Shown here in pieces: positions 28,237-40,771 of a stretch of 64,000 nt of DNA (positions are counted from its first letter, which is position 1; every line of letters begins with the position of its first letter). Origin of the DNA: Sporosarcina sp. ANT_H38 (GTDB lineage Bacteria; Bacillota; Bacilli; Bacillales_A; Planococcaceae); assembly GCF_008369195.1 (NCBI RefSeq), contig NZ_VOBC01000003.1, forward strand, positions 186,001 through 250,000, given 5' to 3'. A program made the position numbers and the translations under genes. Below the pieces are notes generated by a model. The model saw only the letters and a list, made by a program, of their open reading frames with translations. It had not been told where the DNA came from and did not search any database.

Positions 28237-28548
28237 TTATTTATCCAGCAATTCTCCGGATTTTTTCGCAACACGAACTTTTTTGCCATTTTCGATCTTG
28301 TATCCTACACGAGTAGGCTCGCCTGTCTTAGGATCGATCAACATGACGTTTGATACGTGAATAGCTGCCTCTTGGCTGATGATTCCACCTTGAGGATTTT
28401 CCTGATTTGGTTTCGTATGTTTCTTGACGATGTTAACACCTTCAACAAGCACACGGTCCTTTTTAGGGAAAGCAACTAAGATTACACCGGTTTTACCTTT
28501 GTCTTTACCTGTGATAATCATAACTTTATCGCCTTTTTTAACATTCAT
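28237..28548 (-). CDS. rplX: 50S ribosomal protein L24
   Basis: 103 residues; KOW motif at the N-terminus ([19 protein letters not shown]) and the conserved [15 protein letters not shown]. One of the proteins that nucleate 50S assembly. 35 bp behind rplN. Confidence 0.98.
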   Translation of the reverse strand: MNVKKGDKVMIITGKDKGKTGVILVAFPKKDRVLVEGVNIVKKHTKPNQENPQGGIISQEAAIHVSNVMLIDPKTGEPTRVGYKIENGKKVRVAKKSGELLDK

Positions 28549-28583
28549 TCTGTCGCACCTCCTTGATTGGCACTATCATGTGA

Positions 28584-28988
<405 letters not shown>

Positions 28989-28991
28989 TTA

Positions 28992-29258
28992 TTAGATGAT
29001 GACCGCTGTTTCGACTACTTCAAGCAGACGAAAGCGTTTTGTTGCCGATAATGGACGAGTTTCCATAATACGAACAACATCACCGATTTTCGCTTCATTC
29101 AGTTCATCGTGGGCCTTTAATTTCTTAGAATACTTAACGCGTTTACCGTATAATTTGTGTTTCTTTTGTGTTTCGATCATTACAGTTACTGTTTTATCCA
29201 TTTTGTCGGATACGACACGGCCTGTATACACCTTGCGCTGGTTACGTTCCTCAGTCAT
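28992..29258 (-). CDS. rpsQ: 30S ribosomal protein S17
   Basis: 88 residues from the ATG at 29258, served by GGAGGTTGCAGCC; the frame opens six codons earlier but without conserved residues. Contains [17 protein letters not shown] and the OB-fold typical of S17, a primary 16S rRNA binder. 17 bp behind rpmC. Confidence 0.98.
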   Translation of the reverse strand: MTEERNQRKVYTGRVVSDKMDKTVTVMIETQKKHKLYGKRVKYSKKLKAHDELNEAKIGDVVRIMETRPLSATKRFRLLEVVETAVII

Positions 29259-29275
29259 GGCTGCAACCTCCTTCA

Positions 29276-29900
<625 letters not shown>

Positions 29901-29902
29901 AA

Positions 29903-30565
29903 TTAGTTGCCTCCTTCCTCAGAGTTCTTCTGTTTCTTCACTGGAAGGACTTCTCCACGATAAATCCATACTTTAACGCCAAGCTTACCAAACGTTGTGT
30001 CTGCTTCAGCATGCGCATAATCAATATCTGCACGTAATGTATGGAGAGGGACAGTACCTTCACTGTAATGTTCCGAACGAGCGATGTCAGCACCGCCAAG
30101 ACGACCAGAAACCTGTGTTTTAATTCCTTTAGCGCCAGAACGCATAGTACGTTGGATCGCTTGTTTTTGTGCACGACGGTATGATACGCGAGTTTCTAGT
30201 TGACGAGCAATAGACTCTGCAACAAGTTTAGCGTCAAGATCTGCACGTTTAATTTCAATGATGTTGATGTGAACGCGTTTGCCAGTAATATCGTTTAGCT
30301 GTTTACGTAGTGCTTCAACCTCAGTACCACCTTTACCGATAACCATTCCTGGTTTAGCAGTGTGGATGCTGACGTTAACACGTTTAGCAGCACGTTCGAT
30401 TTCTACTTTAGAAACAGAAGCTTCTACAAGGCGTTTTTCAATGAATTCACGGATTTTAATATCTTCATGTAAGAAAGTCGCATAGTCTTTTTCTGCATAC
30501 CATTTAGACTCCCAGTCACGGATGATACCGACCCGTAAACCGTTAGGATGTACTTTTTGACCCAC
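29903..30565 (-). CDS. rpsC: 30S ribosomal protein S3
   Basis: 220 residues. The KH domain carries the GKGG loop ([18 protein letters not shown]) and the C-terminal domain [21 protein letters not shown]3 lines the mRNA entry channel and has helicase function with S4 and S5. 3 bp behind rplV. Confidence 0.98.
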   Translation of the reverse strand: MGQKVHPNGLRVGIIRDWESKWYAEKDYATFLHEDIKIREFIEKRLVEASVSKVEIERAAKRVNVSIHTAKPGMVIGKGGTEVEALRKQLNDITGKRVHINIIEIKRADLDAKLVAESIARQLETRVSYRRAQKQAIQRTMRSGAKGIKTQVSGRLGGADIARSEHYSEGTVPLHTLRADIDYAHAEADTTFGKLGVKVWIYRGEVLPVKKQKNSEEGGN

Positions 30566-30568
30566 GGA

Positions 30569-30913
30569 TTATCCCTCCTTCTTTTCAGATACCACTAATG
30601 TGATGTGGCTTGTACGCTTGTTAATCGCACTCGCGCGTCCTTGTGCGCGTGGTCGGAAACGTTTCATAGTCGGACCTTCGTCAACGAATACTTCGCTTAC
30701 GTAAAGGTTTTCGACGTTCATTTCGTAGTTATGTTCAGCATTTGCAATCGCTGATTTCAAAACTTTTTCCACAACCGGAGATGCCGCTTTAGGCGTCAGG
30801 CGTAGAATTGCGATAGCTTCACCGATTTTTTTGCCTCGGATAAGATCAACGACCAAACGGACTTTGCGAGAAGCAATTCGGACTGTGCGGGCAGTAGCTT
30901 TTGCTTGTTGCAT
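30569..30913 (-). CDS. rplV: 50S ribosomal protein L22
   Basis: 114 residues. The extended hairpin that lines the exit tunnel ends in the conserved [18 protein letters not shown]; this is where macrolide-resistance deletions occur, here intact. 20 bp behind rpsS. Confidence 0.98.
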   Translation of the reverse strand: MQQAKATARTVRIASRKVRLVVDLIRGKKIGEAIAILRLTPKAASPVVEKVLKSAIANAEHNYEMNVENLYVSEVFVDEGPTMKRFRPRAQGRASAINKRTSHITLVVSEKKEG

Positions 30914-30933
30914 CAGAAATAACCTCCTCTCAA

Positions 30934-31212
30934 TTAACGTTTTGTTTTCTTATCGTCGGCGCCATGACCTCTGTATGTGCGCGTCGGAGCAAATTCACCA
31001 AGTTTATGACCAACCATATCTTCAGTTACATATACAGGAACGTGTTTACGTCCGTCATATACTGCGATTGTCATTCCGATGAATGTCGGGAAGATTGTTG
31101 AACGGCGTGACCAAGTTTTAATAACCTGTTTTTTCTCGGAATCCTTTTGTACTTCGACTTTCTTCATTAGATGATCGTCTACAAATGGTCCTTTTTTCAA
31201 GCTGCGGCCCAT
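30934..31212 (-). CDS. rpsS: 30S ribosomal protein S19
   Basis: 92 residues from the ATG at 31212 ([18 protein letters not shown]), with site GGGAGGTTCCGAC; an earlier in-frame start would add non-conserved residues. Contains the [14 protein letters not shown] tail. S19 with S13 forms the A-site side of the head. Confidence 0.98.
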   Translation of the reverse strand: MGRSLKKGPFVDDHLMKKVEVQKDSEKKQVIKTWSRRSTIFPTFIGMTIAVYDGRKHVPVYVTEDMVGHKLGEFAPTRTYRGHGADDKKTKR

Positions 31213-31272
31213 GTCGGAACCTCCCTCCGTTGTTGTACTACGGTCCAATCATTGAACCGCAGTGCACTCGAA

Positions 31273-32103
31273 TTATTTCTTACGGCGACGAACAATAAGT
31301 TTGTCGGATTTGTTGTTTTTCTTACGTGTTTTGTAACCAAGTGTCGGTTTGCCCCATGGAGTTACTGGAGACTTCATACCGATACCAGTTTTACCTTCAC
31401 CACCACCGTGTGGGTGATCGTTAGGGTTCATGACAGATCCACGAACTGTTGGGCGTTTACCCATCCAACGTGAACGTCCTGCTTTACCAATGTTAATAAG
31501 TTCGTGTTGCTCATTACCAACTTGACCAATTGTCGCGCGGCATACAGAAAGAATCATGCGAACTTCTCCAGATTGAAGACGTATAATTACATACTTATCT
31601 TCGCGGCCAAGTAGTTGTGCAGAAGTTCCTGCTGAACGTACTAGTTGTCCACCTTTACCTGGTTTCATTTCGATGTTATGAATTGTAGTACCCATTGGAA
31701 TGTTTTCAAGTGGAAGTGTGTTACCCACTTTAATATCTGATTCCGGACCTGACATAATAGTTGCTCCAACTACAAGACCTTTTGGAGCGAGAATGTAACG
31801 TTTCTCTCCATCTGCATAATTGATTAGAGCAATGTTAGCTGAACGGTTTGGATCGTATTCGATCGTAGCAACGCGTCCTGGTATGCCATCTTTCCGGCGT
31901 TGGAAATCGATGACACGGTATTGGCGCTTGTGGCCTCCACCCTGGTGACGAACAGTAATCCTACCAGTGTTGTTACGGCCGCCTTTCCGCTTAAGCGGTG
32001 CAAGCAATGATTTTTCCGGTTTGTCAGTAGTAATCTCAGCAAAATCGGATGTAGTCATGTTACGGCGTCCGTTGGAGGTAGGTTTGTATTTCTTAATCGC
32101 CAT
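31273..32103 (-). CDS. rplB: 50S ribosomal protein L2
   Basis: 276 residues from the ATG at 32103 ([17 protein letters not shown]). Contains the conserved peptidyl-transferase-proximal region [19 protein letters not shown], including the key His. L2 bridges subunits and is needed for peptide bond formation. 46 bp behind rplW. Confidence 0.98.
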   Translation of the reverse strand: MAIKKYKPTSNGRRNMTTSDFAEITTDKPEKSLLAPLKRKGGRNNTGRITVRHQGGGHKRQYRVIDFQRRKDGIPGRVATIEYDPNRSANIALINYADGEKRYILAPKGLVVGATIMSGPESDIKVGNTLPLENIPMGTTIHNIEMKPGKGGQLVRSAGTSAQLLGREDKYVIIRLQSGEVRMILSVCRATIGQVGNEQHELINIGKAGRSRWMGKRPTVRGSVMNPNDHPHGGGEGKTGIGMKSPVTPWGKPTLGYKTRKKNNKSDKLIVRRRKK

Positions 32104-32149
32104 TTTTGTTCCCTCCTTCATATAATTAGATAGCTATTGGTTGTTCAAC

Positions 32150-32434
32150 TTACATTTCGAAAAGTTCGATGTCTTTTGAGTCAGCAGTTAGTGAAACAAT
32201 CGCTTTACGGCGTTTGTTCGTGTAACCAGAATGCTTACCCATACGCTTAAGTTTACCTTTGTAATTCTGTACGTTCACTTTATCAACTTTAACACCGAAG
32301 ACTTCTTCGATAGCTTGCTTAATATGTGTTTTATTAGCGCGCGTGTCAACTTCAAAAGTGTACTTTTTGAATTCCATTTGTTCAGAAGTACGCTCGGTAA
32401 TGACCGGACGTTTTAGAATATCACGTGCTTCCAT
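32150..32434 (-). CDS. rplW: 50S ribosomal protein L23
   Basis: 94 residues starting [37 protein letters not shown] and the tip loop are present. L23 is the main exit-site docking point for trigger factor and SRP. Its start shares one base with the rplD stop. Confidence 0.98.
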   Translation of the reverse strand: MEARDILKRPVITERTSEQMEFKKYTFEVDTRANKTHIKQAIEEVFGVKVDKVNVQNYKGKLKRMGKHSGYTNKRRKAIVSLTADSKDIELFEM

Positions 32435-33057
32435 TAACCTAGCACCTCCTCTATTTTTTGAACTGCTGCTTTAGTCATAACAAGTTTATCGTGACCGATA
32501 AGATCAAGTACGTTAATACCTGTCGCTGTTACGACACTGATTCCAGGGATGTTACGTGCGGACAAAGCCACAGTTTCATCTAGGTCTGCAGTTACGATCA
32601 ACGCTTTTCTGTTAATAGAAAGATCAGCGAGAACTTTGATGAATTCTTTTGTTTTTGGTGCTTCGAATGTTAGTCCTTCAAGAACGATTACATCTTCTTC
32701 ACGAACTTTCGTAGAAAGAGCTGAAAGAAGTGCCAATCTGCGAACTTTTCTTGGCAATTTATAGCTATAGCTTCTTGGAGTTGGACCGAATACGATACCG
32801 CCTCCACGCCATTGTGGTGATCGGATCGAACCTTGACGGGCACGACCTGTACCTTTTTGACGCCATGGTTTACGTCCACCACCAGCTACTTCCCCGCGAC
32901 TTTTTACTTTATGGTTACCTTGACGCAATGAAGCGCGTTGTTGGACCAATGCTTCGAATAAGACAGATTCGTTCGGTTCAATACCGAAGATTGCTGCATT
33001 CAGTTCGATGTCTCCGACAGAAGTTCCTGCCTGGTTTAATACTGATAATTTAGGCAT
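32434..33057 (-). CDS. rplD: 50S ribosomal protein L4
   Basis: 207 residues. The tunnel loop region reads [19 protein letters not shown] then [15 protein letters not shown], intact at the macrolide-sensitive position. L4 also regulates the S10 operon in enterobacteria; no equivalent leader is evident here. 25 bp behind rplC. Confidence 0.98.
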   Translation of the reverse strand: MPKLSVLNQAGTSVGDIELNAAIFGIEPNESVLFEALVQQRASLRQGNHKVKSRGEVAGGGRKPWRQKGTGRARQGSIRSPQWRGGGIVFGPTPRSYSYKLPRKVRRLALLSALSTKVREEDVIVLEGLTFEAPKTKEFIKVLADLSINRKALIVTADLDETVALSARNIPGISVVTATGINVLDLIGHDKLVMTKAAVQKIEEVLG

Positions 33058-33082
33058 TCTTGTTTCCTCCTTTCTTTAGTAG

Positions 33083-33712
33083 TCAGTTTCCTTTGATAGC
33101 GCTACGCACTTGTAGAAGTGATTTGCGTGATCCAGGAACGTTACCTTTAACTAGTAGCAAGTTGCGTTCAAGATCAACTCGTACGATTTCAAGGTTTTGA
33201 ACTGTTACTGTTTTGCCACCCATACGACCTGGCATTTTTTTACCTTTGAATACACGTTGTGCATCAACAGATCCGATTGAACCTGGTGCACGGTGATGAC
33301 GTGATCCGTGGGTCATAGGTCCGCGAGAATGTCCGTGACGCTTGATAACACCCTGGAAACCTTTACCTTTTGATGTACCAGTGATGTCGACGATATCGCC
33401 TTCAGCAAAAGTATCAACTTTGACTTCTTGACCAACTTCGTAGCCACTAACGTCTAATTCGCGGAATTCACGAATGAAGCGCTTAGGTGCAGTATCAGCT
33501 TTTGCAACGTGCCCTTTTTCAGGTTTGTTAGCAAGCTTTTCGCGTTTATCTTCAAATCCGATTTGGATTGATTCGTAGCCGTCTGTTTCAGTTGTCTTCT
33601 TTTGAAGAACAACGTTTTGTCCAGCTTCAATCACAGTTACCGGGATAAGATCTCCGTTTTCAGCAAAAATTTGCGTCATACCGAGTTTTCTTCCCAAGAT
33701 TCCTTTGGTCAT
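33083..33712 (-). CDS. rplC: 50S ribosomal protein L3
   Basis: 209 residues starting [20 protein letters not shown], with [20 protein letters not shown] and [20 protein letters not shown] forming the loop near the peptidyl transferase centre. 43 bp behind rpsJ. Confidence 0.98.
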   Translation of the reverse strand: MTKGILGRKLGMTQIFAENGDLIPVTVIEAGQNVVLQKKTTETDGYESIQIGFEDKREKLANKPEKGHVAKADTAPKRFIREFRELDVSGYEVGQEVKVDTFAEGDIVDITGTSKGKGFQGVIKRHGHSRGPMTHGSRHHRAPGSIGSVDAQRVFKGKKMPGRMGGKTVTVQNLEIVRVDLERNLLLVKGNVPGSRKSLLQVRSAIKGN

Positions 33713-33755
33713 TTAGTCCACCTCCTGAATTAATGTGTGTTTTATCTAGTATCGA

Positions 33756-34091
<336 letters not shown>

Positions 34092-34195
34092 TTATAGACA
34101 TTCTCCACGAAAATTTCCCACACACATGCCATGGCAAAGCGGCCTGGTGTGTCGGCAACCTCTCGCTTCATCGCAGTCAAAGACCAACATTTAAT

Positions 34196-34223
34196 ATTAT
34201 ACCATAAAAAAAGAATAACGCAA
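34196..34223 (-). promoter_or_regulatory. Promoter of the S10 operon
   Basis: TTGCGT (34223-34218), 16-bp spacer and perfect TATAAT (34201-34196) on the minus strand, about 130 bp before rpsJ. The leader in between has no obvious open frame. Confidence 0.7.
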
Positions 34224-34317
34224 GTGTTTTGGCGTAATCCTTTTCTCAACTTTATTATTATAATTCTTTCTTCCTCTCATTGCAAGTCCGAGAGTAATAT
34301 CCCGGACGACATACGAC

Positions 34318-35637
34318 CTAATTAAAGAGCATGACTGTTATCCAGCCAAACAGCAGCAATGGTATGTTGTAGTGGATAAACGTAGGTACACAAGTATCCC
34401 ATATATGATTATGTTGTCCATCGACATCAAGTCCAGCTGTTGGACCAAGTGTGGAGTCGGAAGCAGGAGACCCAGCATCGCCGAGCGCTGCTGATGTTCC
34501 AACGAGTGCAACGATTGCTAACGGACTGAATCCGAATGCCAAACTTAGAGGTACGAATATCGATGCAATAATTGGGATTGTGGCAAACGATGAACCGATG
34601 CCCATTGTAACAATCAATCCAATAAGTAACATAACGAATGCTGCCACTCCTTTATTGTCACCGATTGCAGAGCTTGCATATTCCACCAACGTAGTAATAT
34701 GACCTGTCTCCTGAAGTACTGCGGCAAATCCATTTGCTGCAATCATTACAAATCCTACGAATGCCATCATACGCATACCTTCATTAATTAATCCGTCCGC
34801 ATCTTTCCACTTAAGTGCTCCCGTAATATATAGAATTGCAATACCGGTCACCGCACCTGCAATCATTGACTGCGTCGGTATCTGTACAACTAGTGTGCCA
34901 ATAAGCGCTAGTACTGTAAAGACAATATTTCTTGTTTTAACAACTACTACCTCTTCAGTAACTTCTATCTGCTTGTCCACGTACTCTCTCGGCTTGCGAT
35001 AAGAAAAGAAAATAGCAATCAGAAGACCAACAAACAGACCAAGAACCGGAAGTGCCATTGCTTTTGGAATGTCCGCCATATCAACTGCCATACCTGCTGC
35101 AGTCATTTGATTAGCTAGTATTTCATGGAAGATGAATCCGTATCCATATGGAAGCAAGATATAAGGTGCTGTTAATCCAAATGTCAGAACAGTTGCAATG
35201 AGACGACGATCTATTTTTAACATATTGAGAACATGTAAAATGGGTGGCACTAATAAAGGAATGAATGCAATATGAATTGGAATAAGGTTTTGAGAAAATA
35301 AGGCCATCACTAGAAGCATTAAGACAATCAATACTTTTCCAAGAGTTGTACGATCAGGCTCTCCTTCTTTCTTCACTATGCGCAACATTGCTGCAACAAT
35401 TAGCTGCGGGATACCCGTCTTCGAAATAGCTACCGCAAATCCACCTAACAAAGCATAACTGAGTGCAATTGTTGCACCATCACCAAGACCACCCGTAAAT
35501 GAAACAATCGTCTCATCAAACGATAAGCCCCCTGAAAATCCTCCAACAGCCGCACCGGCAACAAGCGCCAAAACTACGTTCACTCGTAATAAACTCAAAG
35601 CTAGCATAACAACTATAGCAATAATAACCGCATTCAT
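34318..35637 (-). CDS. Na+/H+ antiporter family protein (YuiF-like)
   Basis: 439 residues, about eleven hydrophobic segments. The start ATG at 35637 has GGGAGGACT; the frame continues upstream without a site. Motifs such as SGGLSFDETIVSFTGGLGDG, FSQNLIPIHIAFIPLLVPP and the Gly/Ser-rich GTSAALGDAGSPASDSTLGP match the YuiF/NhaC-like transporters of the ion-transporter superfamily. Substrate (Na+, or an amino acid) is not determinable. It lies between tuf and rpsJ, a place held by other genes in related genomes (ybaC in B. subtilis). Own promoter and palindromic operator-like site. Confidence 0.85.
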   Translation of the reverse strand: MNAVIIAIVVMLALSLLRVNVVLALVAGAAVGGFSGGLSFDETIVSFTGGLGDGATIALSYALLGGFAVAISKTGIPQLIVAAMLRIVKKEGEPDRTTLGKVLIVLMLLVMALFSQNLIPIHIAFIPLLVPPILHVLNMLKIDRRLIATVLTFGLTAPYILLPYGYGFIFHEILANQMTAAGMAVDMADIPKAMALPVLGLFVGLLIAIFFSYRKPREYVDKQIEVTEEVVVVKTRNIVFTVLALIGTLVVQIPTQSMIAGAVTGIAILYITGALKWKDADGLINEGMRMMAFVGFVMIAANGFAAVLQETGHITTLVEYASSAIGDNKGVAAFVMLLIGLIVTMGIGSSFATIPIIASIFVPLSLAFGFSPLAIVALVGTSAALGDAGSPASDSTLGPTAGLDVDGQHNHIWDTCVPTFIHYNIPLLLFGWITVMLFN

Positions 35638-35661
35638 TTGTAGTCCTCCCATAATTTGTTT

Positions 35662-35677
35662 CTTTAACACGTTAAAG
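35662..35677. promoter_or_regulatory. Palindromic operator-like site of the antiporter gene
   Basis: CTTTAAC-AC-GTTAAAG, a perfect 7-2-7 palindrome, located about 12-27 bp downstream of the expected transcription start and 25 bp before the start codon. Suggests repression by a dimeric regulator. Confidence 0.5.
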
Positions 35678-35695
35678 TGATGAAGTATAGTTCTT

Positions 35696-35724
35696 AAGAT
35701 ATCAGAGGACATTTCTTATGTCAA
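35696..35724 (-). promoter_or_regulatory. Sigma-A promoter of the antiporter gene
   Basis: Perfect TTGACA (35724-35719), 17-bp spacer, TATCTT (35701-35696) on the minus strand. Confidence 0.75.
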
Positions 35725-35816
35725 CGAATTTATAACGTAGTACCAAAGCTAGGAACCTAAATTTATATCTCTCTATCATAGCTTTTCCAAAATACGCTGT
35801 TTTATAATTTTCTAAG

Positions 35817-35847
35817 CACAAAAAAACCCGCCTCAAAGGACGGGTTT
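35817..35847 (-). terminator. Terminator of the str operon (after tuf)
   Basis: AAACCCGTCC, loop TTTGA, GGCGGGTTT followed by T-rich sequence on the minus strand, just behind tuf. Confidence 0.88.
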
Positions 35848-35859
35848 TAGAGTAAAGAA

Positions 35860-37047
<1,188 letters not shown>

Positions 37048-37108
37048 TATGGAAATCCTCCTCGGAATATTAAAGTTTTTTTTGTTTTTATATAGGTATA
37101 GGTGCTAA

Positions 37109-37120
37109 AGGGGGCCCCCT
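37109..37120. other. Perfect 12-bp palindrome AGGGGGCCCCCT ahead of tuf
   Basis: A GC-only palindrome in an otherwise AT-rich fusA-tuf spacer, about 60 bp before the tuf start. A loopless palindrome cannot form a good intramolecular hairpin, so a protein-binding or processing role is possible; nothing more can be said. Confidence 0.5.
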
Positions 37121-37177
37121 CTAACATCCCATATCTATCTATTCATTAATTTAATGGATAATAGGCTAAAATGAAAA

Positions 37178-39256
37178 TTATTCGCCTTTGTTTTTCTTGA
37201 TAATTTCTTCAGCAACTGATTTCGGCACTTCTTCATAGTGATCGAATGACATTGCGAAGTTCTCGCGTCCTTGTGTGTTAGAACGAAGTGATGTTGCATA
37301 TCCAAACATTTGAGCAAGTGGAACCATTGCGCGAACAATTTGAGCATTAGCACGTGCTTCCATCCCCTCAACGCGGCCGCGTCGAGAAGTGATATCGCCC
37401 ATGATGTCTCCCATATATTCTTCAGGAATGGTAACTTCCACTTTCATCATTGGTTCAAGTAGAACCGGTTTTACTTTTGAAACAGCGTTTTTAAGTGCCA
37501 TAGAAGCAGCAATTTTGAACGCCATTTCGTTAGAGTCGACATCATGATAAGAACCGTCAAATAGACGAGCTTTAATGTCGATCAAAGGATAACCAGCGAT
37601 TACACCATTATTAAGTGAATCACGGATACCAGCTTCTACTGCAGGAATATATTCGCGTGGAACGGATCCACCAACGATATTGTTAACGAATTCGAATCCT
37701 TTTCCTTCTTCGTTAGGAGAGAATTCAATCCAAACGTGACCAAACTGTCCACGTCCACCGGATTGACGCACGAACTTACCTTCAACTTCCGCTGAAGCAC
37801 GGAAAGTTTCACGATAAGATACTTGCGGAGCACCAACGTTAGCTTCAACGTTGAATTCACGGCGCATACGGTCTACAAGAACGTCAAGATGCAACTCACC
37901 CATACCAGCAATGATTACTTCTCCAGTTTCTTGGTCTGTATGTGCACGGAATGTAGGATCTTCCTCTTGAAGTTTAGCAAGAGCCATACCCATTTTATCT
38001 TGGTCGGCTTTTGTTTTAGGTTCAACAGAAAGTGAAATTACTGGTTCTGGGAAGTCCATAGACTCAAGAATGATAAGTGCACCAGCATCACAAAGTGTGT
38101 CGCCAGTTCCTGTATCTTTAAGTCCAACTGCAGCAGCAATTTCTCCTGAATGCACTTCAGAAATTTCTTCACGCGAGTTAGCATGCATTTGTAGAATACG
38201 TCCTACGCGTTCACGCTTACCTTTTGAAGCGTTTTGTACGTATGATCCTGATTGAAGAACACCAGAGTACACACGGAAGAATGTCAATTTACCCACATAA
38301 GGGTCCGTCATAACTTTGAATGCTAGTGCCGAGAACGGCTCGCTATCGTCAGAGTGACGTTCGATTTCTTCTTCAGTATCAGGATCTATCCCCTTCATAG
38401 CTGGGATATCAAGTGGTGATGGAAGGTAGTCGATAACAGCATCAAGAACAAGTTGTACACCTTTGTTTTTGAAAGCAGTACCACATACAACCGGATAGAA
38501 TTCAACAGCTAATGTAGCATTACGAATAGCTTTTTTGATTTCTACGTTTGTAATTTCTTCTTCATCTAAGAATTTGTTCATAAGAACTTCGTCGAATTCA
38601 GCAACCGCTTCAATTAGCTTTTCACGGTATTCTTCTGATTGCGCACGATATTCTTCTGGAATTTCTCTTATTTCAGCGTTTAAACCTGTATCGTCTTCGT
38701 AGTAAACTGCTTTCATTTCAACTAAATCGATAATTGCTGCGAAAGAATCTTCCGCGCCAATTGGCAATTGAATTGGATGTGCGTTTGCTCCAAGACGGTC
38801 AACAAGTGTGCCAACTGAATAAAGGAAGTCAGCACCCATTTTGTCCATTTTGTTAACGAATACTAGGCGTGGAACGCCGTAGTTAGTCGCTTGACGCCAA
38901 ACTGTTTCTGTTTGTGGTTCAACGCCCGATTGAGCGTCAAGTACCGTTACAGCTCCATCAAGGACACGAAGTGAACGTTCAACTTCAACAGTGAAGTCTA
39001 CGTGACCTGGAGTATCAATGATGTTTACGCGGTGATTTTTCCATTCAGCTGTTGTAGCAGCTGAAGTGATTGTAATTCCACGCTCTTGCTCTTGTTCCAT
39101 CCAGTCCATTTGAGATGCACCTTCGTGCGTTTCCCCGATTTTGTGGATTTTACCAGTATAATAAAGGATCCGTTCAGTCGTCGTTGTTTTACCAGCGTCG
39201 ATGTGAGCCATGATACCAATGTTACGTGTATTCTCTAAGGAGAATTTTCTAGCCAT
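37178..39256 (-). CDS. fusA: Elongation factor G
   Basis: 692 residues. P-loop AHIDAGKT (17-24), [19 protein letters not shown], and the five-domain organisation ending in domain V ([19 protein letters not shown]). It drives translocation with GTP and acts in ribosome recycling. 50 bp behind rpsG. Confidence 0.99.
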   Translation of the reverse strand: MARKFSLENTRNIGIMAHIDAGKTTTTERILYYTGKIHKIGETHEGASQMDWMEQEQERGITITSAATTAEWKNHRVNIIDTPGHVDFTVEVERSLRVLDGAVTVLDAQSGVEPQTETVWRQATNYGVPRLVFVNKMDKMGADFLYSVGTLVDRLGANAHPIQLPIGAEDSFAAIIDLVEMKAVYYEDDTGLNAEIREIPEEYRAQSEEYREKLIEAVAEFDEVLMNKFLDEEEITNVEIKKAIRNATLAVEFYPVVCGTAFKNKGVQLVLDAVIDYLPSPLDIPAMKGIDPDTEEEIERHSDDSEPFSALAFKVMTDPYVGKLTFFRVYSGVLQSGSYVQNASKGKRERVGRILQMHANSREEISEVHSGEIAAAVGLKDTGTGDTLCDAGALIILESMDFPEPVISLSVEPKTKADQDKMGMALAKLQEEDPTFRAHTDQETGEVIIAGMGELHLDVLVDRMRREFNVEANVGAPQVSYRETFRASAEVEGKFVRQSGGRGQFGHVWIEFSPNEEGKGFEFVNNIVGGSVPREYIPAVEAGIRDSLNNGVIAGYPLIDIKARLFDGSYHDVDSNEMAFKIAASMALKNAVSKVKPVLLEPMMKVEVTIPEEYMGDIMGDITSRRGRVEGMEARANAQIVRAMVPLAQMFGYATSLRSNTQGRENFAMSFDHYEEVPKSVAEEIIKKNKGE

Positions 39257-39306
39257 AATATGATCTCCTTCCGTCTCGGATTAGAGTGTTAATGAAACGC
39301 TGAATC

Positions 39307-39777
39307 CTACCAGCGATAGTGAGCGAATGCTTTGTTAGCATCAGCCATTTTGTGCATTTCTTCACGGCGTTTCACAGAAGCACCAGTGTTGTTAGAAGCA
39401 TCAAGGATTTCATTCGCAAGACGTTCTACCATTGTTTTTTCTCCGCGTGTGCGTGAGTAGTTAACGAGGTAACGAAGTCCAAGAGTTGTACGACGATCAG
39501 GGCGTACTTCAACTGGTACTTGATAGTTTGCTCCACCTACACGGCGTGCTTTAACCTCAAGAACTGGCATTACGTTAGTAAGTGCCGCTTCGAATACTTC
39601 AAGTGGATCTTTCCCAGAACGTTCTTTCACAAGCTCGAACGCACCATAGAGGATTTTCTGAGATGTACCTTTTTTACCGTCAACCATCATCTTATTAATT
39701 AGACGTGAAACGAGCTTCGAATTATATATCGGATCCGGAAGTACGTCACGTTTTGCAACAGGACCTTTACGTGGCAT
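39307..39777 (-). CDS. rpsG: 30S ribosomal protein S7
   Basis: 156 residues, starts [19 protein letters not shown] and ends [10 protein letters not shown]7 nucleates the 30S head and contacts E-site tRNA; it can repress the str operon in E. coli. 69 bp behind rpsL. Confidence 0.98.
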   Translation of the reverse strand: MPRKGPVAKRDVLPDPIYNSKLVSRLINKMMVDGKKGTSQKILYGAFELVKERSGKDPLEVFEAALTNVMPVLEVKARRVGGANYQVPVEVRPDRRTTLGLRYLVNYSRTRGEKTMVERLANEILDASNNTGASVKRREEMHKMADANKAFAHYRW

Positions 39778-39846
39778 GTTGTATTCCTCCTTTCACGGTT
39801 TTCAAGCATTTTCTGCTTAAATAACCATCAATCGTAATTATTTTAA

Positions 39847-40269
39847 TTAGTTTTTCTTAACTTTAGGTCGTTTAGCACCGTATTTAGAACGGCTTTGCAA
39901 ACGGCCAGTAACACCAGCTGTATCAAGTGCTCCACGAACGATGTGATAACGAACACCTGGTAAATCTTTTACGCGTCCTCCGCGAAGTAGAACAACACTG
40001 TGCTCTTGAAGGTTGTGGCCTTCACCAGGGATGTATGCATTGACTTCCAATTGGTTAGTCAAGCGTACACGTGCATATTTACGAAGAGCCGAGTTTGGCT
40101 TTTTCGGTGTCATAGTACCAACACGCGTACAAACACCTCTTTTTTGTGGTGAGTTTACGTTTGTAGTAGCCTTTTTGAAACTGTTATAGCTTTTTCCGAG
40201 TGCTGGTGATTTAGATCCCGTCACTTTTGATTGACGTGGTTTACGGACCAATTGATTAATTGTAGGCAT
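39847..40269 (-). CDS. rpsL: 30S ribosomal protein S12
   Basis: 140 residues from the ATG at 40269 ([15 protein letters not shown]), with GGAGG upstream; a longer frame exists but has no conserved content. The decoding-site loop [11 protein letters not shown] has Lys56 and Lys57, and RVKDLPGVR has Lys101, so the streptomycin-relevant residues are of the sensitive type. Follows rplGB. Confidence 0.98.
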   Translation of the reverse strand: MPTINQLVRKPRQSKVTGSKSPALGKSYNSFKKATTNVNSPQKRGVCTRVGTMTPKKPNSALRKYARVRLTNQLEVNAYIPGEGHNLQEHSVVLLRGGRVKDLPGVRYHIVRGALDTAGVTGRLQSRSKYGAKRPKVKKN

Positions 40270-40370
40270 CGGTTTTTCCTCCTTTCGAACTTCTTTTTGT
40301 AAGACCACACATCCAGGTGGTTCATTTTTGGGTAAAAACAAAGTCTTTGTGCTTCAATGCACAAAAACTA

Positions 40371-40619
40371 TTAATCAGTAATCGCAACCACAGCTGCACC
40401 GACTTGAATGCCACATGCATTTCCGAGTTTGTCCCTCGAATCAACATACGTCACTTGAATGTCATGAAGTTTGGCTTCCTCCACTGCTGGAGCGATAACC
40501 CGTTCTTCTGCATCCTGCGCAATAAATAATTCTATCACTATCCCTGCACGGATTGCTTTCACTGCCTGCTTTGTACCATTGATTGTTTTCTTTGCCTGCT
40601 CGACTTTTTCATAAGACAT
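40371..40619 (-). CDS. rplGB: L7Ae-family K-turn-binding protein (YbxF)
   Basis: 82 residues from the ATG at 40619 (MSYEKVEQAKKTINGTKQAV), placed eight bases behind GGAGG. Three further in-frame residues MEM upstream are excluded by that spacing. L7Ae/L30e fold with the K-turn contact region GTKQAVKAIRAG and the VDSRDKLGNACGIQVGAAVV loop. Binds kink-turn RNAs; the cellular role in Bacilli is uncertain. Located between rpoC and rpsL as in B. subtilis. Confidence 0.95.
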   Translation of the reverse strand: MSYEKVEQAKKTINGTKQAVKAIRAGIVIELFIAQDAEERVIAPAVEEAKLHDIQVTYVDSRDKLGNACGIQVGAAVVAITD

Positions 40620-40702
40620 TTCCATATCCTCCAAAGTACAGACATCCAACTATCAACCTTTTGTATTTTATCATCTGTAAGATAAACTGTCAACACATAA
40701 AA

Positions 40703-40740
40703 GAAAAAACCGGGGGAGTTACTTTCGTATTCCCCCGTTT
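40703..40740 (-). terminator. Terminator of rpoB-rpoC
   Basis: CGGGGGA and TCCCCCG arms around an AT-rich loop, followed by a T run on the minus strand, between rpoC and rplGB. Confidence 0.85.
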
Positions 40741-40771
40741 TAAGTTTAAGTATGCGTTACAGAACCATAAC

